64,000 nucleotides of DNA from Chrysaora quinquecirrha (lineage: Eukaryota > Cnidaria > Scyphozoa > Semaeostomeae > Pelagiidae): the NCBI GenBank assembly GCA_014526335.1, contig JACTAT010000002.1, positions 5,789,832-5,853,831 of the forward strand. Direction: 5' to 3'. Below, one piece after another: positions 50,563-63,087 of the stretch. Both the position numbers and the translations under genes were made by a program. Under the pieces are notes generated by a model that saw only the letters and a program-made list of their open reading frames with translations, made no database searches and was not told where the DNA came from. Each line of letters begins with the position of its first letter. Within the stretch, counting starts at the first letter, position 1.

Positions 50563-50862
50563 CTGAGGCTTTGGCATGGCAAAACGATCAAACGTTGTTA
50601 GTCAAACATTTGAAATTTTCTTGTCAAGCAATATGTTTGACCGTTGCTTGCGTCAAGCAGAAAATGTTTTTGAACTTTTTGCAACATTTGAGCACCTAGC
50701 AAGATGTTTGTGCTTGGGCATCAGCAAAAACTTCATTGTTCCAAAATGTTTGATGCGAAATGTTTTTGCAAAGTGGTTAAACGGTCAAACATTTTTCGCA
50801 AAGCAAATTACAAATGTTTATAACAAACAATGTTTGATAGTTTTGCCAGGGCATGAGAGTCA
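50563..50862. mobile_element. MITE, CAAACATTGTT family, upstream of SWEET
   Basis: Full copy with inverted ends GGCATGGCAAAACGATCAAA and, in reverse, GCCCTGGCAAAACTATCAAA. It lies directly upstream of SWEET exon 1. Its first half is included in the duplicated segment. Confidence 0.8.
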
Positions 50863-51213
50863 GTTCAGAAAATTATAAGCAGACAACACAATATTGTAAA
50901 TTCGAAATCGTTATATTGAAAAATTGGAAAAAGCAGGATACAAAAATATAATGTATCGAAAATGTACATAAATGTAGAAATTGAATAACATAGCACTTGG
51001 TTTTTCAGTTAGTATGATAAGGTTATGAGTTGTTTGTTGTGTATCTATCAACTGAACATAAGCAAGTATACGATTATGAAATTGGGGCAAAAAGTTCTTT
51101 CCTTTTTGTGTTTTAAAATACATGATAAAAAAATTGATTATAAATTTCAAATGTCTTTTAATTATTAGCAAAATGTTTATAAATAAAAGGCAACAAGTTC
51201 ACACAGTCAAATT

Positions 51214-51450
51214 TCAAAGCATAGTATTTTCAGCACGAACTTCAGCTTTTTGGATGTCAGCTTTTGTTTCGTAAGGATATGGAGGACTTTTTTCCATGAT
51301 GTTTGAAGGATAAGGAGGACACATTTCCATGTCGTTCGATGCAGGATTTTCTGATCCTAACTCAGGTGTTTCTCCGTTGTAATATGGAACTTTACCATAC
51401 TTGGCTTGATGGTACATTTGTACCATTGCAAGTGGATACAGCAACATCAC
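51214..51450 (-). CDS. Orphan terminal exon of a membrane protein
   Basis: After a strong acceptor (TTCTTCGTTTGCAG), a frame of about 78 codons runs to a stop. It starts with a hydrophobic stretch (MMLLYPLAMVQMYHQAKYGK) and continues as a polar tail with two PPYP motifs (CPPYPSN, SPPYPYE), the kind bound by WW domains in other proteins. No upstream exon was found between here and the BCCT stop at 52369. It could be an alternative BCCT last exon, the end of an interleaved gene, or a relic. No family was recognised. Confidence 0.4.
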   Translation of the reverse strand: MMLLYPLAMVQMYHQAKYGKVPYYNGETPELGSENPASNDMEMCPPYPSNIMEKSPPYPYETKADIQKAEVRAENTML

Positions 51451-52025
51451 TGCAAACGAAGAAACAACAAATCAAGAAAAAATTTAAATAACGATATCAG
51501 ACATTCAAACGATAGATTAAACGAATAGGGAGGCCCCCATTAGGGTACTGGGATATTTCAAGAAGAAATCGAAGGGTAATTATGGACAATATAAAGGGTA
51601 CAGTAAGGCCCCGAAAACAAGATGCGAATTTATAAGAAACTTTAAGCTGACTTTTTGTGAAAGACAATGGATAAAACAATGTTCTATTGTACGCAAACCT
51701 ACCCTGGATAATGAAATCTGGTTTCTTCTAATAAACATTTTTCTGAAATTTTTGGATAAAAGGAAAACATAAAGAGGATAAGGGTATGTTGATATGTGGG
51801 GGCGATGCGTTATTCTGACTCCTGAATGGGGCCTCTTTTGAACGACGATAGAAACAGGCTTCATCAATGGTACAATACAAGGTACAAGCAATACTGATGT
51901 CAAGGTAGGCCAGAGGAGGGTAGCGGATCTATAGCACTTCTGCTAGACCAAGGTAAGCCCGCTCGATTTCAGGGGTTAAAATGGTCCCACTTGTGAGGGG
52001 AACTCGTCAAGCTATCGTCAAAAGT

Positions 52026-52262
52026 CTAAGGTCACGGCCAATCGACAGAAAATTGTTTCTCAAAACAGCTGAAATAAGTTTGTAACACAATCTGCTTTTT
52101 TTGCAAGTTAGTCAAGCATTGCTCGTCAAGTATTTTGCCCTATTTTGCTTGCGACTTGCAGAAAATGTTTTTCAAAATTTCAAGAATATTGCCTAGAAAA
52201 CTCTTCTCGCCAAATGATGTTTTATCCCGAATGTTTAACCAAGAATGTTTGGCCAAAACCTA
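52026..52262. mobile_element. MITE, CAAACATTGTT family, diverged
   Basis: TAAGGTCACGGCCAAT at the left and GGCCAAAACCTA at the right are loose inverted ends. The interior has AGAAAATGTTTTTCAAA and GTCAAGCATTGC words typical of the family. Confidence 0.5.
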
Positions 52263-52368
52263 ACGATTGGCAGAGTCAGGAAAAAGTTACGGTCACACGG
52301 TCATTGACCAGAGGAAGATCCATTAGAACAATAGAAAATATTTTGCCACACCCAAAACACACCTATTT

Positions 52369-55300
52369 TTAATTGTTATGTGAGGGAGGTTTCCAGCTAG
52401 GGATATTTTTGTCTGGAGGAAGGTTGAACACTTTTCTGGACTCTGACGATTGGTTACAAAACTTACCGGCAAAGAAGTCTTCAACCATGTTTCCGTCAAT
52501 CTGATACTTCGATCGCAAATTGATGCGGATACCAGTTGCATAAGCAAAGAAAACAAACAGCACAGCCCAGCCAACGTAGGAAATTCCACGTACATCAATT
52601 TCAACGATCATCAAAATGATCCACAAGTAAAACAACACAGCCAACAGGATCATGTAGAAGATTGCTTTTCCACGGTATAACTTAGCAGCAGCTTTGCCTC
52701 CACACCACCATGGAGCAAAGATCGACACGAAGAGCTGCTGTAGTTTCTGCAGGGTGTCGATATCGAAGATTCCCATCGTGAATTCAGCTTTCTTCGGATC
52801 GTAATCACCGGCTTCTTCTCTGACAGCGCGCCAAAGACCAACACAGACGAAATTCAGCACAACTGTATACGGCAAACCAGCTGTTATAGACGCAGTTTGC
52901 AAGGCTGTCAATGCATTGGTTCCTCCAGCTTTAAGCAATGCAGTTGCACAAGCACCTTCAGTCAAAGCCCAGAATATACGCTGTAAAACAGGAGGATCAG
53001 GATTGCCATTTGCAGAAAGACAGTCGATAACAAGAGATCCACTGTCTGAACTTGTGACAAAATAAAGAACAATACCAATTAAGGATAGAACAGACAAAAA
53101 TCGACCAAGATCACCATATTGCTCCATCACATCAAACCACATATCATTCTTATTTCTGCATGATAATCGATACAATCCATTCGCAGATGCCGTTGATAGT
53201 TTTCCACCAAGAGTTGAATTGCACATGATGCCAGCCTTTGCTGCATTGCGTTCCATAAGAAGGCCTGCTCCGCCAAACACCGTCAGCCAAAGAAATGTGT
53301 ATAGAATGGGGATGGTCAGGGTGTATGTGATAAAATCTTTGATTGTGCGTCCACGTGAGATCTTCGCAATGAACATGCCGACGAAAGGTGACCAAGCGAT
53401 CCACCAACCCCAGTAGAAGATGGTCCAGTCGTCCATCCATGCAACGCTTTCCTTGCCGTCTGGTGCATTGCCTAATTGTGCAAAGGCATCGGTATGAAAG
53501 CCAAGTTGTATGACGTATTGTAGGTAGTAACCAATACTTTGAACATACAGATTCAAAAGATACCAGGTCTTGTCGTAAAAGAACACAATCGTCAGGATAA
53601 ACATGCCTGGAAAACAACATTTTCATCAACATTCAAAAGCATCGATCAACAATCAATCAAACATTCATCCAAACAATCAATATCAATTAATGAATAAACC
53701 AATCAAACAACCGATCAATAAATTAATCCATTAATCAATAATCAATCAAACAATCAATCAAGCAATCAATCATCAATCAATCAATCATCAATCAATCAAT
53801 CAATCAAGGGAGAAATCGATCATCAATCAATCAATCAGTCAATTAATTAATTAATCAATCAATGAGTTATCAATCAATCAATCAACTAATTGATAAATCA
53901 ATCAATGAATCAAAATTCAAATAATCAATCAATCAGTCCACTAATCTTTCAATCAATCAATCAATCAATGAAAATGATTTGACATACCAACAGCAAAACA
54001 TATTTCACTGAGTCTTCTGATTCCAACTTTGATGCCACTGATTACTGATGCTGTTGCCAATGCTGTGATACCCCAAATCGTGATGATCTGATTGCCAGTT
54101 GACATTTCGATATCGTTGTTGATTCGTCTGAATCCAGCGTTCAGCTGAATCACTCCAAGTCCCAAACTGGTGCATACACCAAACATTGTACAAACGACAG
54201 AAAGAATGTCGACAAGATCACCAATGAAACCAAAGATTTTGTCACCAAGAAGTGGGTAAAAACATGTTCTCATTGTCATTGGCAGATCTTTTCGGTAGCA
54301 TAAAAAGCCAAGCAGTAAACCAATTACCACGTAGACGATCCAGCCATGAATCCCCAATGAAAAAATGTCAGATTCATTGCATCTTGCGCTCGCTGATTAT
54401 CCGTGTACCTAAAACAAGCAAACAAAATGTCTTTAACATGAAAGCAACTTCAAAGGCCTTCGACGACGCCTTAGAGATGTTTCAATACAGCTAATCTTAC
54501 TGGAAAACTCAGACCAGAAAGAAATATTAATTGGGATGAAACGTTCTCAGAGTCCAGTGATGCTTTCCTTATCTAAATTATTCTCTAAACAGAGCGACGC
54601 GTCCCCTTGCCCCCCCCCCACCTTCTCTTATTAGAACAATGTGCCCCTCTGTCATTAATTTCCCGACGAGAATGACATGACCTTCTCCAGACCTTCTCTA
54701 AAAAGGAATGATGTGACTCATGTTGACGCTCTCTTATTAGAATGACGCTATCTTCAATACGTTCTCAAATTTTAATTGCGTTTCCCAAACTCCTCTCTTG
54801 ACTGTAGGATGCTGCAGTCCTCAGCATTGGTTATCTTACTAGAATAACCTGCTCCTCACAAGTTCGGAAATAACAATGCTGTGACTCTCGACCACTCCTT
54901 TCTTAATTAGAATCACAAACCCCTCAGTCCTTCATTCTCTAACTGGAGAAATAATGTTCCCTTTAGCCACACTCTCATTATTTATAGAGTGATGTACTCT
55001 TCTGCCGTACTTTCAAAAATTAGAATATGTAAATTTTTTTCTTATTTTTTATTTGGAAGAAGGAGATAATTATGATGCTAATGTTATCAAGAAAAAAATC
55101 CACCGAAAATCCATCGGATTTTTTAAAATTTGAAAGTCATTTCATTTGCAAACAAAAAAACAAACATTCCACGAATAGATCTTTTATAAGCATGGTTTTG
55201 CATATCACAAATCCCATTCGTTTTCTACAGTATGCAAAACAGTGAAAAACAAAATGGGTTTTTGGATTAATTGTAGGACAATAGCGTTGCATGGGCCCTG

Positions 55301-57145
55301 GGATCATGCAGTCAACATCAACAAAAACAACAATATCGAAGGGCATTGCAGTTTTCAGAAAGGCTTAATAGAGTTCTGTTGAAACAAAAAGATTGGAAGG
55401 GATTTCTATGAAATCAATGGAATCTACGGCAAGGGTGTACGAGATTTCCAAGGAGTGGCTCGCCCTCGGAATTGTCCCTCCCTCGAGTTGCTCATCAGGT
55501 CCTAGCGATCTAAAACAATAATAACATAATCTATGCAAAGCATCTAGCTGCTTTTATGTCCCTTAGGCAATGAAGAACGGAATTTAGTACAACTTCTTGG
55601 ATTATTTGTTTATTTACTTGGAAATCTCTTTATTTTTACAAGAATCTCGTAACGCCCTTCTCAGGAGTACCATCAAGTAAAAATCGGGAAGATTGAGATC
55701 GATATTTCATGGATTTACAGGAGGGTCTTTTTCGTTTATTTCGCTTTGGTATCTTTCTCCTTTATATTCTCCTCCAAAGAGCAATTCACCCCTTGAAATC
55801 TCATATACACCCTTTGCTTGGATTTCTATTGTTTTCATAGAAATCTTTTGGAAATCCTTTTGTTCCAACGGGAATCTTCTAAGCTCTTTCGAGGAGTGAA
55901 ATGCCCCTCGTTCTCCTAGCTCTGTTTCATCGCCAATAAAGGTCGAATCACCCCCTGAAGCAGAACAAGTAGGGATCTTAATATGCAGTTGACTGAGTAC
56001 TCCTACAAAAGTCGACATTTAGGCGTAGTTTACTTTTTTTAAATGGCATTTCTAAAATTTTAAGAGTTTCCAAATTACCCCTCCGCAAAAGTGGAAAACC
56101 GTGCTTGATGATAATCAAATGCGGAACGGAAATAGAAAATATTTATGATCGTAATTCATGCCTATTCTCATGATAATAGTGCATAAAATCGCATCATGAG
56201 GGAGAATTCAATTCATCATTTGTAATTACAATGGAATTTCTTTGTGCTTAATAACTAAACAACAATGCAATAGATAAATTTGTATGGAAGTTCGTGCGTC
56301 AAAACTTTAGCGGATTTGAGCGTCAGGAGACGTGAGTTTCAACCTACGCGAAAAACAGCGAAAATAAAGGGGAATGAAGTCGCTTTGCCAAAAGCATTAA
56401 ACTCAATGAGCAGGGAAAAATACATCGAAATCGTGAAACTAGATTTGTAGAAAGCTTAAGATTTAAGTAGATGGAAGGTGCAGTAGGCAAAAAATGGTTT
56501 TTAATCCAGTCCAACTTGACTTGAAACGATAGCGCGTCATCAGCCGCGCGTTGCGTACTATGCAGTGTTTAATGTTAGTTCACAATCAAAATCAGCAAGT
56601 CATGAAACCACAAAAAGTAGAAAACGAAATTTAACATGAGGAATAATCAAATAACTGTAAAATTCTAACCTATTCCAGTATCGATTTCCATAATTTCCAG
56701 GCTCATAATGATAAATTGGTTCTGCAACTCCAAAATAAAACAGACCAATCCCAATTCCAGCGGCAAACAACATGGTAAAGTAAGTCGCATCACTGTACTC
56801 CGGTTTTTCATCATCTTTACCCAGTTTGTAACTTGAATACTTTGAGAAGTACAAAATAACAATGAAAACAGCCCAGACATCTTGTGTTCCAATATAAAAC
56901 CACGTCCATGTATCACCAATCCAATTCTTCCATTTTGACATTTCTTTGAGTGAGCCTTTCGGACTGACAATACACCAGATTACGAACCCCCATATTATGA
57001 TTGCAGAGAAGATGGTCACAATCGGGTTCAAATAGATACTTATAAAACCTATTTTACCTTTCACTGTCAAGCATTTATCAATAGGTCGCAGCTCACTGGT
57101 TTGTTCATTTTCACCTTGCTCGACTTTGCCGTGGCGCTCTGCCAT
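52369..57145 (-). CDS. BCCT-family betaine/carnitine/choline-type transporter
   Basis: Twelve-helix carrier for quaternary-amine substrates, known members being Na+- or H+-coupled or exchangers. Exons: 57145-56670, 54408-53988, 53606-52369. Seen: LFAAGIGIGLFYFGVAEPIY (glycine stretch), the Trp-rich helix WTIFYWGWWIAW, then SPFVGMFIAKISRGRT, and VTSSDSGSLVID. The frame breaks early in exon 2: NLTFFHWG continues one frame away as IHGWIVYVVIGLLL. One missing base near 54350 explains this, and with it restored all exon phases agree, giving about 711 residues. The family is mainly bacterial and sparse in animals. Substrate here cannot be read from sequence; betaine is a guess. The start is the first ATG before a polar cytosolic N-terminus. 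Confidence 0.96.
53640..53972. repeat. AATC microsatellite in BCCT intron 2
   Basis: Dense (AATC)n with variants fills nearly the whole ~380-bp intron between 53988 and 53606. Confidence 0.95.
54409..56669. other. BCCT intron 1
   Basis: 2.26-kb intron. It includes irregular TTCTCTNNNTAGAATGA words at about 54570-55010, which may be an old degenerate tandem repeat. At 55380-56010 there are unplaced open stretches on both strands with no recognised motif. Confidence 0.5.
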
Positions 57146-57893
57146 GTTTGCTTGTTTGCAGAAATTGCAACTTGCAAGAGAAACAACTTATGACTTGGTT
57201 TAATGAAGTGGAGCGGTCACGGGCCATAACTGCTCAGGATTCCTCCAATCACAATACACCAATCCAGAAGCCTTTTAAATCATTTGTTTAAAGATTCCAA
57301 TGCCTTTCAATAATTCGATCAAAAATGCTTGTAATTGAAAGAAACATGAAAATAGAAACGATATAAGATATGAAGATATGAGATATTAAAAAGCAATTAC
57401 AATGTAAATAGAAGTTAATGATAACAATGAAATGAACTACGGATGCTGAAAAACTAGAAAATTCAAGAAATTCAAGAAAGGTTCCGTTCGACGTTCCGTC
57501 AAAGAGTAAGGGCAGCGGACAATCCTCTGCCTTTCCCAGTCATAAAGAAGGCAAGAGGAAGGACCAGGTTGCACTGCTTAGATTAGTGTTCAGCTACTCA
57601 ATGGTGTCGTTGAGGTTAGCAGCAGCAAAACAACCGTTCCTTGCCAAGAAATCACAGACTATATCAGTTATACACAGCTATTGACAACTGCTGTAAAGAT
57701 GAAAGGAATAACTGGGTGTGGTCACATCAAGCATTAACTATGGTCACGTTGCTTTTGCGTTAGTATAGTGCTTTTCAGTAGTCTCTCTTCTCTGTACTTG
57801 GTACAAAGATCCATACCTTGCGAAGATATCAAAGCATTTTGTCTACGACCTATGAACCCCAACAACCACACTCTTTTTACAAGAACAACCCTT
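57146..57893. other. BCCT upstream region
   Basis: No gene was seen. The BCCT promoter should lie here. No TATA box was convincing. Confidence 0.4.
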
Positions 57894-58086
57894 ATAGTTA
57901 GTTAGTTAGTTAGCTAGTAAGCTAGTAAGTAAGTAAGTTAGTTAGTTAGTTAGTCAATAAGTTAGTTAATTAGTTAGTTAGTTAATTGGTTAGTTAGTTA
58001 GTCAATTAGTTAGTTAGTTAGTTGATTAGTTAGTTATTTAGTCATTTAGCTAGTTTGTTAGTTAGTTAGTTAGCTAGTTAGTTGGT

Positions 58087-58122
<36 letters not shown>

Positions 58123-58504
58123 GTTAGTTAGTTAGCTAGTTAGTTAGCTACTCAGTTAGTTAGTTAGTTACTTGGTTAGTTAGTTAGTTAGTTACTTAGT
58201 TAGTTGGTTAGTTAATTAGTAAGTTAGTTAGTTAGTTAATTGGTTAGTTAGATAGTTAGTTAGTTAGTTAGTTAGTTAGTAGGTTAGTAAGTTAGTTAGT
58301 TAGTTACTTGATTAGTTATTTAGTTAGTTAGTTAGTTAGTTAGTTAGCAAGTAAATTAGCTTGTTAGTTAGTTAATTAGTTAGTTAGTCCATTAGTTAGT
58401 TAGTTAGTTGATTAGTTAGTTATTTAGTCAGTTAACAAGTTTGTTAGTTAGTTAGTTACTTAGTTAGTTAGTTAGCTAGTTAGTTAGTTACTTAAGTAGT
58501 TAGC

Positions 58505-58558
<54 letters not shown>

Positions 58559-58590
58559 CTTAGTTAGTCATTTAGTTACATAGTTTATTA
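57894..58590. repeat. TTAG tetranucleotide microsatellite, ~700 bp
   Basis: Imperfect (TTAG)n with scattered substitutions. It differs from the TTAGGG telomere unit and is interstitial. Confidence 0.95.
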
Positions 58591-60247
58591 GCTAAGCTCG
58601 TAAAAAACAGGCTGAGTTTGGTCAAATTTTTCTCATATTTAATAAGCACTTGTCGCAAAAATAAACCTGTTTCAGAGAAAGTGCCAAGTGAAAATACTGG
58701 TTGTTTTAGGGTTTGTAGTAGATGGTTGCCTGGGGTAGAAGAAGGTTGTGGGGTGAGGGCATAAAGGCCAGTAGAAGGCGGGTTGCTAGATGGTGAAAAT
58801 AAGATTGGTCCAGAAAAAGAAACAGACAGAAGCATCCAGAGTGAAAAGGAAGTTATGTGCTCTTGTAAAGAAGGATTTAATTACTATAAGCAAAGTAAGA
58901 GAAACATATATCAAAGTCCGAATAAAAATGAATAAACTTTAATAAATAATGAAGACGGAAAAGCGCCAACTGTTTTTAATAATGAACATACAGACAAGCA
59001 TTGTTCTCATGTTGACTTCTATATTTCTTATTTACATGGAGGTTAATGAATTCAGATATGAACATGAAAGGAATCGAAAACTTCAATGAAATAAAATAAA
59101 TATCGGTAGAATTTTGAATCCATGGTTTATTAGTTTTAATTTACTGTGCTTGTTATATATCATATTTAAACTAAACTGAATACTGATTGGTATGATTGAT
59201 AGATGAAATAGAAAATGATGTCAAAGGAAGGGAAAGAAATGGTCTGATTAAGATTTGAAGGTATCGCATGTCAAACCCTTTTGAATGAATTGATCCATGT
59301 TCAGACCAAAAGAAAAGGTTTATAAATACGGAAATTAAATAGATGATCACGTGGGAAGCTGTTTAAACTGTGCGGCATTTGAAAAAGTTGGAGAAATTTT
59401 CATGATAAATATCATGTAAAGTTGTACTTGTAGATAACAGAGGCTAAAGCAAAAATATAAAGATTGTTGTTGTTCTGATTCGCTCGAGCATTGAATTAAG
59501 AAGAGATGAAGTAAGAGGTCTTATATAAAGAATCAGTCGACAATTGGTTAATAACTTTGTGTTTTTGAAGTTATGAAACATTTGTCCGCGCAAGAAGCAA
59601 AGAAGTTGACTCTTTCCACGAATATTTTCAAAGTGTTAGGCTTATAAAGTTGAAAAATACAGACAGATATTTAATCAAAGGATATAACCTGGAAAAGATA
59701 TTTACTTCTATAAGAATGTTTGATTTACCGAGATTCAACAACAATTCTAAACACAGGACAGGATCAAGATAAGATTGAATTTCAACAGAGGAACGTCAAG
59801 AAAGAGTTTTTTGCGGAACTAAGATAAATTATTCCATCCTGTGCAAGTATTCATTCAAAATATAGATAGCAAACTCCATGTTGGTTCTTGAAACTGGAAA
59901 CGTATATTTTCAAGGAGAGTCAAGGAGATTAACCTTCAGATAAAATGAGAATTATGGGTATTCATTGAAAATTTATCAACCAAAAAGCGGCTTGTTTATG
60001 CGAATTTGATTGCATTTAGCATACCAACAAACAGAAACTAGCAGATGCTGTTTACATAGAAATATCAGAAATACGTCGTTACAGCAACATATGGTGGTTA
60101 TCTGCAGGTTTATTACAAGAGAGAAAGCACAGATGAACGTGCTGGTTTTGTATTGTTTCGTAAAGGTATTAATATCAATGGATGCATTCAGCAACTAGCA
60201 ACTGTTTCTAGGCAGAGAATCAAAATCAATCAATCAGAGTTTGAAGC
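58591..60247. other. Intergenic, no gene recognised
   Basis: AT-rich sequence between the TTAG array and the receptor promoter. Short frames lack support. Confidence 0.4.
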
Positions 60248-60256
60248 TATATAAAG
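60248..60256 (+). promoter_or_regulatory. TATA box upstream of GPCR
   Basis: TATATAAAG lies about 48 bp before the candidate ATG at 60304. It would place transcription start near 60280, leaving a short 5' UTR. Confidence 0.5.
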
Positions 60257-60303
60257 CTGACATCAGTATCCAGTCGAAGTTATTAGCTATTGCAACCATC
60301 AGA

Positions 60304-61379
60304 ATGGTTGGTCATTATGGAAATCAGACTTTCGGTGACGGTGGAATGATGAAGGAAAGTGTTGCCTATACGACATTTTATGCTGTTTTTGTGGATTAAT
60401 CTCAATTCTGACGATTGCCGGCAATTCGTTGTTATTTTTCACTGTTTTAAAGACACCTCTACTGCGAACTGCAACAAACTCACTTCTTCTAAGCCTAGCT
60501 ACGGCTGATCTGGTATCCGGTGGGTTGATGATGCCACTTTATGTCGAGCAATTCATAAACAGGCATTCAAAGAGTCTTACAGATCTTTGCTTGGTAAGAA
60601 AATTCCTCTTTTTGCTCACTTCAGGGGCATCTATAACAAGTTTAGCTGTTGTCAGCGTAGATCGAATGATAGCAGTATCATATCCGTTTGTTTATGCACG
60701 ACGCATGAATGCTAAAATAGTGACAGTGATCATTGTCACTGTATGGTCAGTGTGTCTCTCATTAACATCAGTCGCAGTCTTTGTACCACTTGAAAGTTGG
60801 GAGGAAATATTGAAAAGATGCGGTCCTGGCATACCAAAGGCGAGCTATCTCATAGTCACACCGACATCGTTCTATCTCCCTGGAATTGCGATTCTGATTT
60901 CTTACGTCAAGATTTTTACGATAGCGCGTAAACATCGACGGAAGATTACGACAACGCACGAACCAAGCATGCAACCACGATTAGGCGAAATCGCAGAAAT
61001 ATCCGACTGTCGAACCGAAGCTTGGACAACATCACGAGAACGCACGATTTCGACAACAACGAAACGAAGTACGACGAGAAGTAGACGATTTACGAAGATG
61101 CGAACATCGCTCGCAAGTGATTTGAAAGCCGCGAAAACAGTCAGTATATTAGTTGGTTTGTTTCTTATTTGCTGGAGTCCCGTGGCATTCTTCTATATAT
61201 ATTTGAACACAACAGGAGTGGATGTGGCGAGTAGTTTGAAGTACACGTATATACATGATGCTTTCATGTTGCTTAGCTTCCTCAATGCTGCGGTTGATCC
61301 AATTTTGTATGCTTTGTTGAATACAGAAATCAAAAGTAACATGAAAAGGCAAGTTTCAGCATTGTTTTCAAGAACATGA
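60304..61379 (+). CDS. Class A (rhodopsin-like) GPCR, intronless, one frameshift
   Basis: Seven-helix receptor of the plasma membrane. Visible marks: TM1 GLISILTIAGNSLLFF, TM2 SLATADL, the TM3 start cysteine in DLCLVRK, DRM in place of DRY, TM6 CWSP, TM7 NAAVDPILY in place of NPxxY, and a loop-2 cysteine (KRCGP). The third intracellular loop is Ser/Thr/Arg-rich. The residue at position 3.32 is Phe, so it lacks the Asp of amine receptors; the ligand is unknown. In the frame of TM1 there is no ATG. The ATG frame from 60304 (MVGHYGNQTFGDG, with a glycosylation site NQT) runs into TM1 but stops at a TAA at 60397. One missing G near 60393 would join them into about 358 residues. Confidence 0.9.
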
Positions 61380-63087
61380 GGCAATTAACAGCATCAGATG
61401 CTTCATGAATTGATGCTTAATGGATAGAAAACATATAGGGGAAATATAGAAAGGATCCAGCAATCAAAATACTCTTTGAGTTGTACAAAACAAGATAGCT
61501 ATACAGATCAAGATACTGCTAGAAGCAGATTTCAAGTGACTGAATACTGAAGAGAGCAATTCTCGAGAAGACCAGAAAAACGCTAAATATTCCACAAAGT
61601 AGTCTTCCATATTGAAAGGTCTTACAATGAATAAGCGTGTACTTTCAACTGAAAATTCCAGGCAAACAAAAGGAAACGCAAGAATCTCCGTTTGAACGAA
61701 TTTGGACCATCATTGCATAAGGTCCATCAGGTCCAAAGACTTCTTTCGAAAATTGCCTAAATTCAAACGAGCAAAGATGCTTTATGAATTAAAGCCACAG
61801 TGACTGTGTGGTAGTTTCTACGAAGCATGATGTTTTAAGTAGCGAAAGGCAAGGCTAAATCAAACCTTTTTTTGGGACATAAAGAGTTAGGTTAAAAAAC
61901 TGCTACTTTTGTCGAATGGTCCAAAAAATAAGGCTCACTTCAAAAGTTGGTGTTGGCTTAAATGCAAACAACAGAAAGATTCACACCATTGTGATTTAAG
62001 TCTGAGTTTCCTTAAAGTACGATATTCAAATAGCAAGGAAGTAAGAAAACTAAGTCCAATTTCTAATTGGTACTACGACATAACATAAAGCTACAGCTGG
62101 GTGCAAAAGTCGCTTGAATAGAGCAAAAATGCAGAAATTCTTTCAAAAGTTCACAGATGAATGATGAAGAAAATTAGGTAGAAAGCAGCTGGTTCTGCAC
62201 TTTACTGAAAGAGATTTCATGAGAAAATACGCAGAAATGATTTATTAAAAACAAATCCTAAAAAATCCAGGAATTTGAAACAAGAACTTGAACAGGATTA
62301 CACAGCAATATGAAAAAATGGCGCCCTTCCTGCTATTAAAAATTCAACATTTAGCAGAAAGATGGTATATCCTTGAACAAACTGTGCGCATTTTCCTGAA
62401 ATAATATTTTGAGACTACAACTTTTCCTTTGTGTTTGGTTTAAGACCATTAAATGTTCATATTTATAAAAGATTTAATATAAATTTTCGTTGACGCAGCT
62501 TAACAGCTGAGCAGCAAATAAGAATTCAAAAGTAAATCTGAGGCTAGTAAACGCTCTAGAAGTTAGATATTTATAGCCGAAAGTAGAAGTATGTGTTAAG
62601 AAAATGTTAGAACTATGGTTAAAACTATCTTTAGGAAATGTTGAACATTTACTTATAAGATAGGATATATTAAAAACTAGGTTTTATGCCTCTAAAGCTT
62701 CTCTTTTACTTTTATTTAAGCTTGAAAAGGTTTTATTGTAGCTAAAACTAGAGTGACTAATATTATAAATAAAGAGACTTGAAATCAATAATTATGCAAT
62801 CTATTCGTCTGTGATTATTCTTTGTGTGTGTATAGACCTAAGGGTTCTAGAAATGGACTCTCAACTTAAAGGGAGGAAGGTAACGTCAAGGGGTTAGCGT
62901 CCACGGTATTTGCAGCTGCTACAAAGAAGTGAGCAACAGAGTATAGGGGAACAAAAAAGTAGCTCGCCATGATGAGGGTTGTGCCAGGTGAAAGCAACTC
63001 ATCCTGCTGAATGGTTGTTGAAATTTTATAGTTGATAGGCACATACATTTGCTATCTTCGTAAGGTATGGGTTATTGTGCTTGATAC
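61380..63087. other. GPCR downstream region
   Basis: No gene was recognised. An AATAAA lies near 62767, far from the stop. 62880-63087 belongs to a dispersed repeat also seen at 17070-17262. Confidence 0.4.

Noticed and set aside
57894..58590. Interstitial telomere
   Set aside because: The unit is TTAG, not TTAGGG, and it is interrupted as an ordinary microsatellite.
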